This document shows, one piece after another, positions 7,024 to 16,888 of a stretch of DNA of 64,000 nucleotides (positions are counted from its first letter, which is position 1; every line of letters begins with the position of its first letter). This DNA comes from Gammaproteobacteria bacterium. Its GTDB lineage: Bacteria; Pseudomonadota; Gammaproteobacteria; HTCC5015. The translations under genes were made by a program, and so were the position numbers. The notes below the pieces were generated by a model. The model did no database searches. It saw only the letters and a program-made list of their open reading frames with translations, and had not been told where the DNA came from. The stretch is from NCBI GenBank assembly GCA_013817245.1, contig JACDDA010000007.1, positions 62,001 through 126,000 on the forward strand, in the 5' to 3' direction.

Positions 7024-9984
7024 ATGCAAACTGAATCAAGCGCGGTTAACACGGCAGTAACCCAGCCTCCAGCCGATGAGGCATTAACTCAATTACCTAG
7101 CACCTCGGAAATCTCGGTCACCGCGCCGGGTTTATATCGGGTGATTCGCCGTAATGGCAAAGTCACCGGGTTTGATAGCCAAAAAATTAATGTCGCTATC
7201 ACCAAAGCTTTTTTAGCCGTGGAAGGTAGTAGCGCTGCTGCTTCACGCCGCATCCATGATGTCGCTGCGGCCTTGACCAACCACGTCATGAATGCCTTAC
7301 AACGTCGTCAACCCGACGGCGGCACTTTCCATATAGAAGACGTACAAGACCAAGTCGAATTGGTTTTAATGCGCGACGGCCATCATAAAATTGCCCGCGC
7401 TTATGTGCTGTATCGTGAAGAACGCGCCCGCGAACGCGCGGCCGCTGACAGCAAAAAACCTAAAACCGCACAAGCACAAAAAACCTCAACGCTCAATGTC
7501 ACGCTCGCCAATGGTCAACGTGCACCATTAGATATGGATCGCATTCACGCGGTCGTGAACGAAGCCTGCTCCAAACTAGACGCGGTTGATGCGGATATCG
7601 TCATTAGTGAAACCTTGCGGAATTTATACGACGGCATTCCACAAAAAGAAGTGGGTCACGCCTTAGCCATGAGTGCCCGCATCTGGATTGAAAAAGAACC
7701 TAATTATTCGTTTGTCGCCGCTCGTTTATTACTAGATACCTTGCGCACCGAAGCACTGACATTTGTTGGCGATGGTGCTAACACCGCTACCCATAGCGAA
7801 ATGAAAGAACGTTATCCCGAATACTTCAAACACTACATCGAAAAAGCCGCTGCAGTGGAATTACTGGATAGTGAATTAACCCGTTACGATCTCAACAAAC
7901 TAGGTCGCGCATTAAATGCAGAACGCGACCAACAGTTTACCTATTTAGGTTTGCAAACCTTATATGATCGTTATTTCTTGCATCATGACGATATTCGTTT
8001 TGAATTACCGCAAGCTTTCTTTATGCGCGTCGCGATGGGTTTGGCGATTAACGAAGTTGATCGTGAAGATCGCGCCATTGAATTTTATCACTTGTTATCC
8101 TCTTTCGACTTCATGAGTTCAACGCCTACTTTATTTAACTCTGGCACTTTGCGTCCGCAATTATCCAGCTGTTACTTAACAACCATTCCGGATGATTTGA
8201 AAGGTATTTTCAAATCCATTACTGATGATGCGATGTTGTCAAAATTTGCCGGCGGTTTAGGTAATGACTGGACGCGTGTTCGCGCGATGGGCGCACATAT
8301 CAAAGGTACTAATGGCAAATCACAAGGTATCGTACCGTTCTTAAAAGTTGCCAATGATACGGCCGTTGCGGTTAATCAAGGCGGCAAACGCAAAGGTGCC
8401 ATGTGCGCTTATTTAGAAACCTGGCATTTAGATGCTGAAGAGTTTTTCGAATTACGCAAAAACACCGGTGATGATCGTCGTCGTACTCATGACATGAATA
8501 CCGCCAACTGGATTCCTGATTTATTTATGCAACGCGTCTGTGAAGAAGGTCAGTGGACTTTATTTTCACCGGATGACGTGCCTGATTTACATGATTTGTA
8601 CGGCAAAAAATTTCAAGCGCGTTACGAAGCCTACGAAACCAAAGTAGATCGCGGCGAAATCAAAAATTTCAAACGCATTCGCGCAGTAGATTTATGGCGC
8701 AAAATGTTAGGTATGTTATTTGAAACCGGCCATCCTTGGATAACCTTCAAAGATCCTTGCAATTTGCGTAGCCCACAACAGCATATTGGTGTCGTGCATT
8801 CATCTAATTTATGCACCGAAATTACTTTAAATACCTCCGACACTGAAATTGCTGTGTGCAATTTAGGTTCGATAAACATGGCACAACATGTCAACGAGAA
8901 TGGTTTGGATTTAGCTAAGTTAGAAAAAACTATTAACACCGCGATGCGCATGTTAGATAACGTGATTGATTACAATTATTACAGCGTACCCGAAGCCCGC
9001 CGTTCTAATTTACGTCATCGTCCTGTGGGTTTAGGCCTCATGGGTTTCCAAGATGCGCTTTATAAAATGCGTCTCGCTTATGCTTCAAATGAAGCAGTTG
9101 AATTTGCTGATCATTCAATGGAAGCAATTAGTTATTTCACGATTAAAGCGTCAACCGATTTAGCTGAAGAACGCGGCGCTTATCCGACCTTTAGCGGTTC
9201 TTTATGGGATCAAGGCATTTTGCCTCTCGACTCTGTGCGTTTGCTAAAAGAAAATCGTGGCGAATATTTGCAAATGGATACTTCCAGTACTTTAGACTGG
9301 GATGATTTACGTGATCGCGTACAAAACGTCGGTATGCGCAATTCCAACACGATGGCAATTGCCCCTACCGCCACTATTTCAAATATTTGTGGCGTCAGCC
9401 AATCCATTGAACCCACCTATCAAAATCTATTTGTTAAATCGAATTTGTCGGGTGAATTCACCGTGGTCAATCCCTACTTAATTGACGATTTAAAAAGTCG
9501 CGGTTTATGGGACGAGGTCATGGTCAATGATTTGAAATATTTTGATGGTAGCGTTCATCCCATTGATCGCATTCCTGCCGATTTAAAAGCCTTGTATTCC
9601 ACTGCTTTTGAAATGGATCCACGTTGGTTAATTGAAGCCGCTAGTCGTCGTCAAAAATGGCTAGATCAAGCGCAATCACTCAACTTATACATGTCTGAAC
9701 CGTCTGGCCAAAAAATGGATAGCCTGTACAAACTCGCGTGGATTCGTGGTTTAAAAACTACTTATTACCTGCGTTCAACCGGCGCAACCCATGTTGAGAA
9801 AAGCACCATGGCCGGTCGTGACAATAAATTAAATGCGGTGCAAGACGCACCTGCGGTCAAAGCCCAAACTAAAACTAATGCGAATGCTTTTATAGATGAT
9901 CCTTTAGCGGGCATTAACGGCGATAACGCAGATGCACCTAAAGCTTGTTCATTATTAGATCCTGAGTGTGAGGCATGTCAGTAG
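7024..9984 (+). CDS. nrdA: Ribonucleoside-diphosphate reductase alpha subunit (class I)
   Basis: A 986-residue catalytic subunit that reduces NDPs to dNDPs. Two N-terminal ATP-cone domains are visible (about 38-130 and 158-245), the allosteric activity sites that sense ATP/dATP; many homologues have one. The catalytic barrel has the redox cysteine in LSSCYLTTI, the NLCTEI Cys-Glu pair and the partner cysteine in AVCNLGSINM. The C-terminal tail ends PECEACQ, a CxxC pair that re-reduces the active site via thioredoxin or glutaredoxin. The start follows AAGGACGAC. The 3' end overlaps the next small gene by 10 bases. Longer than E. coli NrdA (761) because of the N-terminal extension and duplicated cone. 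Confidence 0.97.
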   Translation: MQTESSAVNTAVTQPPADEALTQLPSTSEISVTAPGLYRVIRRNGKVTGFDSQKINVAITKAFLAVEGSSAAASRRIHDVAAALTNHVMNALQRRQPDGGTFHIEDVQDQVELVLMRDGHHKIARAYVLYREERARERAAADSKKPKTAQAQKTSTLNVTLANGQRAPLDMDRIHAVVNEACSKLDAVDADIVISETLRNLYDGIPQKEVGHALAMSARIWIEKEPNYSFVAARLLLDTLRTEALTFVGDGANTATHSEMKERYPEYFKHYIEKAAAVELLDSELTRYDLNKLGRALNAERDQQFTYLGLQTLYDRYFLHHDDIRFELPQAFFMRVAMGLAINEVDREDRAIEFYHLLSSFDFMSSTPTLFNSGTLRPQLSSCYLTTIPDDLKGIFKSITDDAMLSKFAGGLGNDWTRVRAMGAHIKGTNGKSQGIVPFLKVANDTAVAVNQGGKRKGAMCAYLETWHLDAEEFFELRKNTGDDRRRTHDMNTANWIPDLFMQRVCEEGQWTLFSPDDVPDLHDLYGKKFQARYEAYETKVDRGEIKNFKRIRAVDLWRKMLGMLFETGHPWITFKDPCNLRSPQQHIGVVHSSNLCTEITLNTSDTEIAVCNLGSINMAQHVNENGLDLAKLEKTINTAMRMLDNVIDYNYYSVPEARRSNLRHRPVGLGLMGFQDALYKMRLAYASNEAVEFADHSMEAISYFTIKASTDLAEERGAYPTFSGSLWDQGILPLDSVRLLKENRGEYLQMDTSSTLDWDDLRDRVQNVGMRNSNTMAIAPTATISNICGVSQSIEPTYQNLFVKSNLSGEFTVVNPYLIDDLKSRGLWDEVMVNDLKYFDGSVHPIDRIPADLKALYSTAFEMDPRWLIEAASRRQKWLDQAQSLNLYMSEPSGQKMDSLYKLAWIRGLKTTYYLRSTGATHVEKSTMAGRDNKLNAVQDAPAVKAQTKTNANAFIDDPLAGINGDNADAPKACSLLDPECEACQ

Positions 9985-10184
9985 CTGTCACTCACGAATC
10001 GGCACCCCATAACCCAGTGATTGCACAATCATTGGTTTATTGGGAACAACAACGCAGCGTGTTGTTAAGCAGTGGTGGTCATGATATCAGCAAGCCTCAT
10101 CGCGGCAGCAAACGGTTTATTCGTGAAATGCCGCAGTGGGAACGCAAGGTACACAAATTATTAGAACGCATTAATCGCGTTTAG
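9975..10184 (+). CDS. Small unknown protein between nrdA and nrdB
   Basis: A 69-residue soluble, basic protein that I do not recognise. Its ATG overlaps the last 10 bases of nrdA and a purine-rich GAGTGTGAGG lies just upstream, pointing to translational coupling. The C-terminal half (SKPHRGSKRFIREMPQWERKV, split by charge into a basic patch and an amphipathic helix) looks ordered; there are no Cys pairs, signal peptide or membrane helix. Its place inside the nrdA-nrdB operon suggests a link to ribonucleotide reductase, such as assembly or regulation, but this is position-based inference only. Confidence 0.65.
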   Translation: MSVAVTHESAPHNPVIAQSLVYWEQQRSVLLSSGGHDISKPHRGSKRFIREMPQWERKVHKLLERINRV

Positions 10185-10245
10185 CAAAATTCACACGTAA
10201 CACTGTTGCGCTACGACGCAACATTTAGAAAAGAGGATGAACATT

Positions 10246-11466
10246 ATGTTGAACTGGGATGATATTGAAAGCATTGGCAAAAAAACCAATCCTGCTGCAA
10301 ACCCTACACCAAACAAAGCCACGCCCATTTCAATTACTGCGCCGGTCATTATGGCGGCCGCATTACAAGAATTACAGGCTGCTGAAGATAATACCGCGAC
10401 TAACAGCGCACATGCTGGCATAACCGGTTTAGAACGCATTGAAATGGGCGCGGCGCGCATTCAAGTAGATGACAAAAAAATCATTAACTGTCGTGCTGAT
10501 TTAAATCAATTAGTGCCGTTTAAATATCAATGGGCTTGGCAAAAATATCTCGACGCTTGCGCTAATCATTGGATGCCGCAAGAAGTAAACATGTCGGCTG
10601 ACATCGCGTTATGGAAAAACCCAAATGGTTTAACCGAAGACGAACGCATGGTTATTAAGCGTAACTTAGGATTTTTCTCTACCGCTGATTCTTTAGTGGC
10701 AAATAATTTAGTGCTGGCCGTGTATCGCCACATCACCAATCCTGAATGCCGCCAATATTTACTGCGTCAAGCGTTTGAAGAAGCTTTGCATACCCATGCT
10801 TATCAATACTGCATTGAATCTTTAGGTTTAGATGAAGCTGAAGTTTTTAATATGTATCGCGAATTGCCGTCAGTCGCAGCCAAAGCCGAATGGGCATTGC
10901 CATACACGCATAGCTTAGCGGATCCCACCTTCTTCACCGGCACGCCACAAGATGATCAACGTTTATTACGCGACTTAATCGCGTTCTATGTGATTTTCGA
11001 AGGCATTTTCTTCTACGTCGGTTTCACCCAAATTTTGTCTATGGGTAGACGCAATAAAATGACCGGCGTCTCTGAACAATTCCAATACATCATGCGTGAT
11101 GAATCCATGCACATGAATTTTGGCATTGATGTGATCAACCAAATCAAAATCGAAAATCCACATTTGTGGACTACGTCTTTCAAAGAAGAAATTGTCGCCA
11201 TGATTCGTGATGGTGTCGAAATGGAAACACGTTATGCGCATGACACCATGCCACGCGGCATCTTAGGCTTGAATGCGCCGATGTTTGAAGAATATTTACA
11301 ATTCATCGCCAATCGTCGCTGCGCGCAAATTGGTTTAGCGGAAATATATCCGGGTGTCAGCAATCCATTCCCATGGATGTCGGAAGTGCTGGATTTGAAA
11401 AAAGAAAAGAATTTCTTTGAAACACGTGTGACCGAATATCAAACTGGCGGCGCTTTAAACTGGTAA
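10246..11466 (+). CDS. nrdB: Ribonucleoside-diphosphate reductase beta subunit
   Basis: About 406 residues. The ferritin-like beta subunit holds the dinuclear metal site and stable radical. The helix [11 protein letters not shown] gives a metal-ligand Glu and His (E179, H182) followed four residues later by a Tyr (Y186) at the radical position, so a tyrosyl radical is expected. The second ligand helix is [16 protein letters not shown] at 10246 is chosen because AGAGG sits nine bases before it; the in-frame ATG at 10237 abuts that site too closely. An N-terminal Ala/Thr-rich stretch of about 70 residues precedes the core. It is downstream of nrdA and the small gene. Confidence 0.96.
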   Translation: MLNWDDIESIGKKTNPAANPTPNKATPISITAPVIMAAALQELQAAEDNTATNSAHAGITGLERIEMGAARIQVDDKKIINCRADLNQLVPFKYQWAWQKYLDACANHWMPQEVNMSADIALWKNPNGLTEDERMVIKRNLGFFSTADSLVANNLVLAVYRHITNPECRQYLLRQAFEEALHTHAYQYCIESLGLDEAEVFNMYRELPSVAAKAEWALPYTHSLADPTFFTGTPQDDQRLLRDLIAFYVIFEGIFFYVGFTQILSMGRRNKMTGVSEQFQYIMRDESMHMNFGIDVINQIKIENPHLWTTSFKEEIVAMIRDGVEMETRYAHDTMPRGILGLNAPMFEEYLQFIANRRCAQIGLAEIYPGVSNPFPWMSEVLDLKKEKNFFETRVTEYQTGGALNW

Positions 11467-11693
11467 TGACGACCATGAAAAATCTTCATTATCAACATCA
11501 AGTAGGATTAGCGTTATATCAGCAAATCCAAGCGAGCCCAGCCGCACGTGATACACAGCTGTTACCACAAGCATTAAACGCGGCTGCGCTTAACAATATT
11601 AGCAACACCGCGCGTAATGACATTATTCCCGGTTTATTGGACTCAGCTTTTAAAGCGTACCCCATACGTTTTATTAGCACGCATAAAACGTAA
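11466..11693 (+). CDS. Small unknown protein after nrdB
   Basis: A possible 75-residue protein whose ATG overlaps the nrdB stop codon (TAATG), the arrangement seen in coupled translation. A second in-frame ATG lies at 11475. The sequence is Ala/Asn/Gln-rich without recognised motifs, signal peptide or membrane segment. It ends before a hairpin cluster and a clear terminator, so it would be the last gene of the nrd operon. No homologue known to me; it could be a non-coding tail. Confidence 0.4.
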   Translation: MTTMKNLHYQHQVGLALYQQIQASPAARDTQLLPQALNAAALNNISNTARNDIIPGLLDSAFKAYPIRFISTHKT

Positions 11694-11715
11694 ACGATTG
11701 ACTCTAATGCTATAA

Positions 11716-11756
11716 GAGATCGACCAACGATCTCAGGTGATGCGCCAAGGATGGCG
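11716..11756 (+). other. Two stem-loops in the nrd operon 3' region, one with an AAGGAU loop
   Basis: GAGATCG/CGATCTC (11716-11722 with 11728-11734) makes a 7-bp stem with an ACCAA loop. CGCC/GGCG (11743-11746 with 11753-11756) follows, with loop AAGGAT, which contains the A(N)GGA core recognised by CsrA/RsmA proteins. Both precede the terminator at 11768. They may form a structured 3' UTR or a small RNA processed from it; no separate promoter is evident. Confidence 0.5.
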
Positions 11757-11767
11757 TGAGCTTTACT

Positions 11768-11797
11768 ACGGCGGGTCTTAAACCCGCCGTTTTTATT
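11768..11797 (+). terminator. Rho-independent terminator of the nrd operon
   Basis: ACGGCGGGT (11768-11776) pairs perfectly with ACCCGCCGT (11782-11790) across a 5-base loop and is followed by a T-rich run. It closes the nrdA-nrdB transcript. Confidence 0.9.
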
Positions 11798-11929
11798 GGC
11801 ACTGATTATAAGTCTCTTGCAATTCCTGCCGCGCTCCACGAAAATCGTCTGTGATTTTCACACACCCATAAAAATATTACCGTTACCTAATATCAGTCTC
11901 TATCAAATCTACTTCAGGGAAGAATCTTT

Positions 11930-12736
11930 ATGTCAGAACCTAGCAGCGCTACGCCTATGTTATTACCCGCACGTTTGGTAGAAGCACCCGCCGCAAAATT
12001 TATCATCGGCTTTGCTGCCGGCATTGCAGCCATCAGTATTCCGCGTTTATCTGCCTTATTAACCAATGACAATATTTCGTTGATAACGGCATTTACTCCC
12101 GACTATCTGGCCATCGTAGGTTTATTTGGCGCCTTAATCGGTACCGTTGTGTTGATTTTAGAATATGGTGTGGCACGCACACCTAAAGAAACATTTTTTG
12201 CGGCGCTCGCGATTCCAGCTTTAGTTGCAGGCGCATTTAATACCACGATGGTATCGAGTCAAGCGCAAAAAACGCATGAAAAAATGGAAAGTTTTGTGAC
12301 GCAAGTAGGACAACAAGAAGGCATTACGACACTGCCGAGTCAAAACACACCGCTACGCATTATTTCAGCAGATGAAAATATCTCACCCGCTACTAATCAA
12401 GCAGTGCAACCCAGTGCCTCATTAAATCCGCTAGGTGTCGCATGGGCACAAAATACTCAACAAGTCATTCAATCTAATCAAAACTTTAATCCCGGTTTTC
12501 AGTTTGATAAGACAATGTATGTTGTTGTATTAGGGCAATTCACAACTAAAGAGGACGCGTTGCAAAAATTGGCCGAATTAAAAACTCAAATCCCCGACGC
12601 AGTAGCGGTTGAGTCTGGCGTGCAATACATGATCGTTAAAGGCAATCAAACTTTAAATAAATGGGAAGCCACCAAAATCGCGCTGAAAATAAAACACGAA
12701 TTAGGTTTAATACCGAGCTTACTCGTCATTGAATAA
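11930..12736 (+). CDS. Membrane protein with C-terminal SPOR-like domain
   Basis: A 268-residue protein of unknown role. Three hydrophobic segments (about 23-43, 58-79 and 85-106) anchor it in the inner membrane. A Gln/Asn/Ser-rich linker (about 110-185) leads to a C-terminal module (about 193-265) of the pattern YVVVLGQFTTKEDALQKLAEL ... YMIVKGNQTLNKWEA, which resembles a SPOR fold (two alpha-beta repeats that bind denuded peptidoglycan). If so, it may act at the septum or envelope. The SPOR call is from pattern only. A strong terminator follows; the gene stands alone. Confidence 0.7.
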   Translation: MSEPSSATPMLLPARLVEAPAAKFIIGFAAGIAAISIPRLSALLTNDNISLITAFTPDYLAIVGLFGALIGTVVLILEYGVARTPKETFFAALAIPALVAGAFNTTMVSSQAQKTHEKMESFVTQVGQQEGITTLPSQNTPLRIISADENISPATNQAVQPSASLNPLGVAWAQNTQQVIQSNQNFNPGFQFDKTMYVVVLGQFTTKEDALQKLAELKTQIPDAVAVESGVQYMIVKGNQTLNKWEATKIALKIKHELGLIPSLLVIE

Positions 12737-12741
12737 TCCAT

Positions 12742-12776
12742 AAAAAAAGCCCATGAATAAATTCACGGGCTTTTTT
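12742..12776. terminator. Bidirectional terminator
   Basis: GCCCATGAAT and ATTCACGGGC pair with one A-C mismatch. An A-tract lies to the left and a T-tract to the right, so it can end the SPOR-like gene on the plus strand and the GMC oxidoreductase gene on the minus strand. Confidence 0.85.
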
Positions 12777-12795
12777 AGTAAAAATATAAATTTGT

Positions 12796-14655
12796 TTAAT
12801 GTATAGACTTAGCATCGGCCAAAATTACATCCGAGGCTTTTTCACTGATCATATACACACATGAAACAATAAAAAACCCAGGAATTTTTGGAAATACCGA
12901 AGCATCCACTACCCGTAAATTTTTAACACCGCGCACGCGGAAGTTGCTATCCAATACCGCCATCGGATCGTTGTCAGTGCCAATTTTACAGGTACAAGAC
13001 GCATGATGACCCCACGCATTATCTTTAATGAATTGACCAATTTGTTCGCGAGTTTGTACCGCGGGGCCGGGTACAATTTCTTGTTTCATAACTGAGGTGG
13101 TGGCTTCCGTCATGCTACGCACAAATTCGATGCCTTTAATAACGGATTCCAAATCTTCGCCAGCCGCATCATTACCTTCATCAAAATAACGGAAATTAAT
13201 ATCCGGTACATCACGAGGATCCGCCGAACGTAACGTTACTGTACCTGCCGTATTGTTGGTATGCGCTTTTAAAATCGCCCAGGTAAAGTAATTATGGCCT
13301 TCTGTAATAATTTTTGCGTACCCCGGAAAATATCCATAAAAATTACCCGCCAAACCAAAAATAAATAAATCCGGTTCTGGACGCGCCGGTGCTGATTTAG
13401 TAATCACCGCTAAAACTGCGCCATTGGTCGTGTAAACACCTTTGCCTTTTTTCCATTGCGCAAAAATAGGATCGGGTTGTTCGTCATCATTAGCCGGCCC
13501 ACGAAAAGTCGCGCCTTCTAATAAAGAAAACGGCGCTTTCATTTCGTTTACCACACCTACTTCATAACGGTCTTGTAAATTACGACCTACGCCCGGTAAA
13601 TCTATTTTTACTTCAATGCCATGCTTTTGTAATTCCGCACGCGGTCCAATACCCGACAACATTAACAACTGCGGCGTATTAAATGCGCCGCCCGCAAGAA
13701 TGACTTCTTTATTTACATACACTTGTTCAATACTATTAACAGTAGCACTCGGCGCACGTGGATCCGCGCGATATAAACTTTTACCTAGCTGATACTCCAC
13801 TCCAATAGCGTTGTTATTAGTATCTAACAATACACGACTGACTAAAGCATGCGTGCGAATAGTTAATTTATCAGGATGCAGTGCTGCAATTTTACGAATG
13901 TAATCGCGTGTGCCCATACGTTTACCATTTTTAATAGCTAACGGCGTATAACGCAAACCTTCCGCACTTTGTTTTACCAAACGCCAATCATTAGGATCTA
14001 ACAAACCCGTTAAGCCTTGTTTGATTCTTTCAACCGGACGACCTAATTGTTTAATCGCTTTCGCCGCTGAATGTTTTAACAATTCCAACAATGCTCTATC
14101 TTTTAAAATGTTTAAACTAGGATTGGGCATACTGGAATGCAGCCAACCATCAAATCCATAACGCGCGGGATTCCAACCAAAACATTTCGCCAACCAACGA
14201 CGCACGGGGTGTGCATGATTATTTTCAAAACGTTGGAAATAATTACGCATTTTATCGGCTTGCCAAGATTTATCACCGGTTAGATTAGCAATGTAATCCC
14301 AATCACTGTTATGTGGATACACAGTGATCATTGCATTATGCGCTGTGCAACCTCCTAACGTACCGGAACGCGGATATAACACACCATCTTTCGCAGCCGT
14401 ATATTTACTATCACGTTTTTGTTGCGCGTCATCCGCATAGTGACGGACAAAATAATCCCAACGTAAGGTTTCATCTTCTGATGCTAAAGGATGAAATACC
14501 GGCACTTGATAATGCCACGGCTCTTCATCACCACAGGCTTCTAACAACAATACTTTATAACCGGCTTTCGCAAGATTAGCCGCTAAAGGTCCGCCGCCCG
14601 CCCCAGAGCCTACGACTACATAATCAAATTCAGGCGTTTTTTTAACATCAGCCAT
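12796..14655 (-). CDS. GMC-family FAD-dependent oxidoreductase
   Basis: A 619-residue flavoprotein of the glucose-methanol-choline family, which oxidises alcohols or sterol-like substrates. The N-terminal FAD loop is VVGSGAGGGPLAANLAKAGY; GTLGGCTAHNAMI is the second family motif. The C-terminal catalytic region has GHHASCTCKIG. The second catalytic His/Asn usually seen near PxxxxGNxN is not obvious; the segment reads KIPGFFIVSCVYMISEKASD. The start at 14655 is supported by AAGGAA seven bases upstream; a longer frame to 14727 lacks this. No signal sequence is evident. It lies 79 bases after a dihaem cytochrome c gene in the same orientation, suggesting that electrons pass to that cytochrome. 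Confidence 0.9.
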   Translation of the reverse strand: MADVKKTPEFDYVVVGSGAGGGPLAANLAKAGYKVLLLEACGDEEPWHYQVPVFHPLASEDETLRWDYFVRHYADDAQQKRDSKYTAAKDGVLYPRSGTLGGCTAHNAMITVYPHNSDWDYIANLTGDKSWQADKMRNYFQRFENNHAHPVRRWLAKCFGWNPARYGFDGWLHSSMPNPSLNILKDRALLELLKHSAAKAIKQLGRPVERIKQGLTGLLDPNDWRLVKQSAEGLRYTPLAIKNGKRMGTRDYIRKIAALHPDKLTIRTHALVSRVLLDTNNNAIGVEYQLGKSLYRADPRAPSATVNSIEQVYVNKEVILAGGAFNTPQLLMLSGIGPRAELQKHGIEVKIDLPGVGRNLQDRYEVGVVNEMKAPFSLLEGATFRGPANDDEQPDPIFAQWKKGKGVYTTNGAVLAVITKSAPARPEPDLFIFGLAGNFYGYFPGYAKIITEGHNYFTWAILKAHTNNTAGTVTLRSADPRDVPDINFRYFDEGNDAAGEDLESVIKGIEFVRSMTEATTSVMKQEIVPGPAVQTREQIGQFIKDNAWGHHASCTCKIGTDNDPMAVLDSNFRVRGVKNLRVVDASVFPKIPGFFIVSCVYMISEKASDVILADAKSIH

Positions 14656-14734
14656 AAACAAATTCCTTATAGAAAATATTATAAAAAAAAGGCTAGCCGC
14701 CATTACAGCGACCAGCCTAATCATCATTCTAAAA

Positions 14735-16888
14735 TTAAAACGTTTTAACGAATTCTATTAATGCTTTTTTATCCGTATCAGCTAATTCAGCACCGTAATA
14801 ATGACCACGATCCGTAACAAAATCGGGGCACTTGCTAATAGCTAACAAAGGATCCACCAATTCTTTTAATACTTCAGTAGCAGCATCACCCGTCAAATTT
14901 TCTTTATGAATCTTCTTCAGGCCTTTTTTAACTTTAATCAAAGTTTGAATGGTGGTTTTCAGCTTTTCTTGATCTTTTAAGTTTAAATCAATACTCGCTA
15001 ACAAATTAACCGGTGTACCTTTAGGAATAGGTCCCAACACAATATGATTTTCATCATCGGTTAGTTCTTTTAACAAAGGACGTAAAGCCGCTGGTACAAA
15101 GTTTGTATGAATGCGGATCCAGCTTTCTTCAGTGGTCCGATAAATAGAATCCATACCTTTGCGCTTTTCTGGCCACAGCATTTTTTCCATTGCATCATTG
15201 TAAGCCGCAAGACGACCCGTCACGCTAGGATCTTGGTTATATAAACCCAAGGCATTGTTATGGAAGAACGGTGCAGTTGCCCATGCAGTAACTAATGAAG
15301 GTACGCGTGTATAACCAGGCCCACCCGCCGGCATATCAAACATGCGCTTTTCACCGGTTAATGGATGCTGAACTTCAATCTGGCCTACCGAAGGCAACGT
15401 CTTATAGGTTTCAGAAGAGAAGTTATCCCATACATTGCCGCGCATAGCATTTGTCGATAAAGCACTACATGCATTGGTTTTAAGTTCACTAACGGCAATG
15501 CGTTCATCGGTTGATAAATAATTGTTATCCAAGAAATCCGGCGCCGCGACAATGACACGCATGTCGGTTTTATAAGCTTCCGAACCACGCGCAGCAGTGG
15601 GTTGCTTACTGGAATGACACTCAGCGCAATTGTCTGCAAACAATTGTTTACCGGTAGCGAGTTGGGTTTGATCTTTTGATAAAAACGTCTCGCCACTTTC
15701 TGCATCTTTTAAATACATAGGACCCGCGGCTTTTACAAAATAAGCCGCTAAAGGACCTACCCGCTCAGCAGTAGATTGCCAATACACAGAATTTTTCTGG
15801 GCTTTTGTAACTTCAAAAGGTGTTTGTGGTTTACCGCCCAAAATCGCATTGTGATTTTTTAACCACTGCTGATGAAACTGACCAATATTCACATACACAC
15901 GACTCAATGCGCCAATGATACCGACAGAGTCAGAACCATCTTTAAGAATATGTGGAACCAACATTTCAGGTTTATGATCAGGCAAATCTAAAGCACCGCC
16001 CGCTTGTTTTTCTAAATGACCTGTACCTAAACGTGCGCCTACATTAAAAATAGCATTCATCGTGCGCGGATTATTAATATTATCCGTGGCAATAAACGAC
16101 GTATCTAATGCACCCGGTGGGCTTGTATTAAATAACTGCCACACAAAGTTATTCGGTTTTAAGTCATAACCAAATATGCGGTTAATCCATAAATATTCCG
16201 CGCCAATATTATTAGATAAATTTGCCCATTCAGGCGCTTCTAAATCTTTCGGTGGATGCACTGGATGGAATGACACATGGCAAAATGCACAGCTCATACC
16301 AATTTGATAAGGGCGTACTAATTTAGTGTCGTAATAATAAGTTTGATCGGTGTAATAACGAGTAGCGTCCCATTTCGCTTTCGCTTTTGCGTCGAAGTCA
16401 GGATTAGGATAAACCCGCAAACCTACAATTCCGGAAGGATATCCATACACTGTAGGATCAACATCAGCGGCTAATTTATCTTTAGGCACGTCCATCCACA
16501 AACCAAATTCATCAGGTGCAATCGCTTGTTTCATATCGGGATCATTCATCATCCCATACCATGCAAAACGACTACCGCGCTTACGACTATCTAATATTTT
16601 TAATAAGTCGACCGAACCAAAACTATGGGTCGACATATAATTCCAAAATTCTTGATTACCACCCGTCCATAACAACCACGTGTTACGACCTTTACGTTCT
16701 TCATCTGATAAGACCACGCCGCCATCCATCGCATCGAACCAAGCACTCGCTGTTTGTGGAAAATCGGCAGGCGTTTTGCCTTGAGCCATCGGTGTATCAA
16801 TGGGATCATGTTGTTTGCTCAACCATAACCATGCGCCAATCGCAATGCCGGCAAGTACCAGCACAACTAGCCATTTTTTCTTTGACAT
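14735..16888 (-). CDS. Membrane-anchored dihaem cytochrome c
   Basis: A 717-residue protein with an N-terminal membrane anchor (about 5-22) and a periplasmic body. Two c-type haem sites are visible: CAFCH in the N-terminal half and CAECH in the C-terminal half. The domain order resembles dihaem peroxidase (MauG/CcpA) and RoxA/RoxB rubber-oxygenase relatives, but I cannot place it in a characterised subfamily. It starts after a strong AAGGAG. The following GMC oxidoreductase gene is likely co-transcribed, so a periplasmic substrate-oxidising pair is plausible. Which protein meets the substrate is unknown. Confidence 0.85.
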   Translation of the reverse strand: MSKKKWLVVLVLAGIAIGAWLWLSKQHDPIDTPMAQGKTPADFPQTASAWFDAMDGGVVLSDEERKGRNTWLLWTGGNQEFWNYMSTHSFGSVDLLKILDSRKRGSRFAWYGMMNDPDMKQAIAPDEFGLWMDVPKDKLAADVDPTVYGYPSGIVGLRVYPNPDFDAKAKAKWDATRYYTDQTYYYDTKLVRPYQIGMSCAFCHVSFHPVHPPKDLEAPEWANLSNNIGAEYLWINRIFGYDLKPNNFVWQLFNTSPPGALDTSFIATDNINNPRTMNAIFNVGARLGTGHLEKQAGGALDLPDHKPEMLVPHILKDGSDSVGIIGALSRVYVNIGQFHQQWLKNHNAILGGKPQTPFEVTKAQKNSVYWQSTAERVGPLAAYFVKAAGPMYLKDAESGETFLSKDQTQLATGKQLFADNCAECHSSKQPTAARGSEAYKTDMRVIVAAPDFLDNNYLSTDERIAVSELKTNACSALSTNAMRGNVWDNFSSETYKTLPSVGQIEVQHPLTGEKRMFDMPAGGPGYTRVPSLVTAWATAPFFHNNALGLYNQDPSVTGRLAAYNDAMEKMLWPEKRKGMDSIYRTTEESWIRIHTNFVPAALRPLLKELTDDENHIVLGPIPKGTPVNLLASIDLNLKDQEKLKTTIQTLIKVKKGLKKIHKENLTGDAATEVLKELVDPLLAISKCPDFVTDRGHYYGAELADTDKKALIEFVKTF

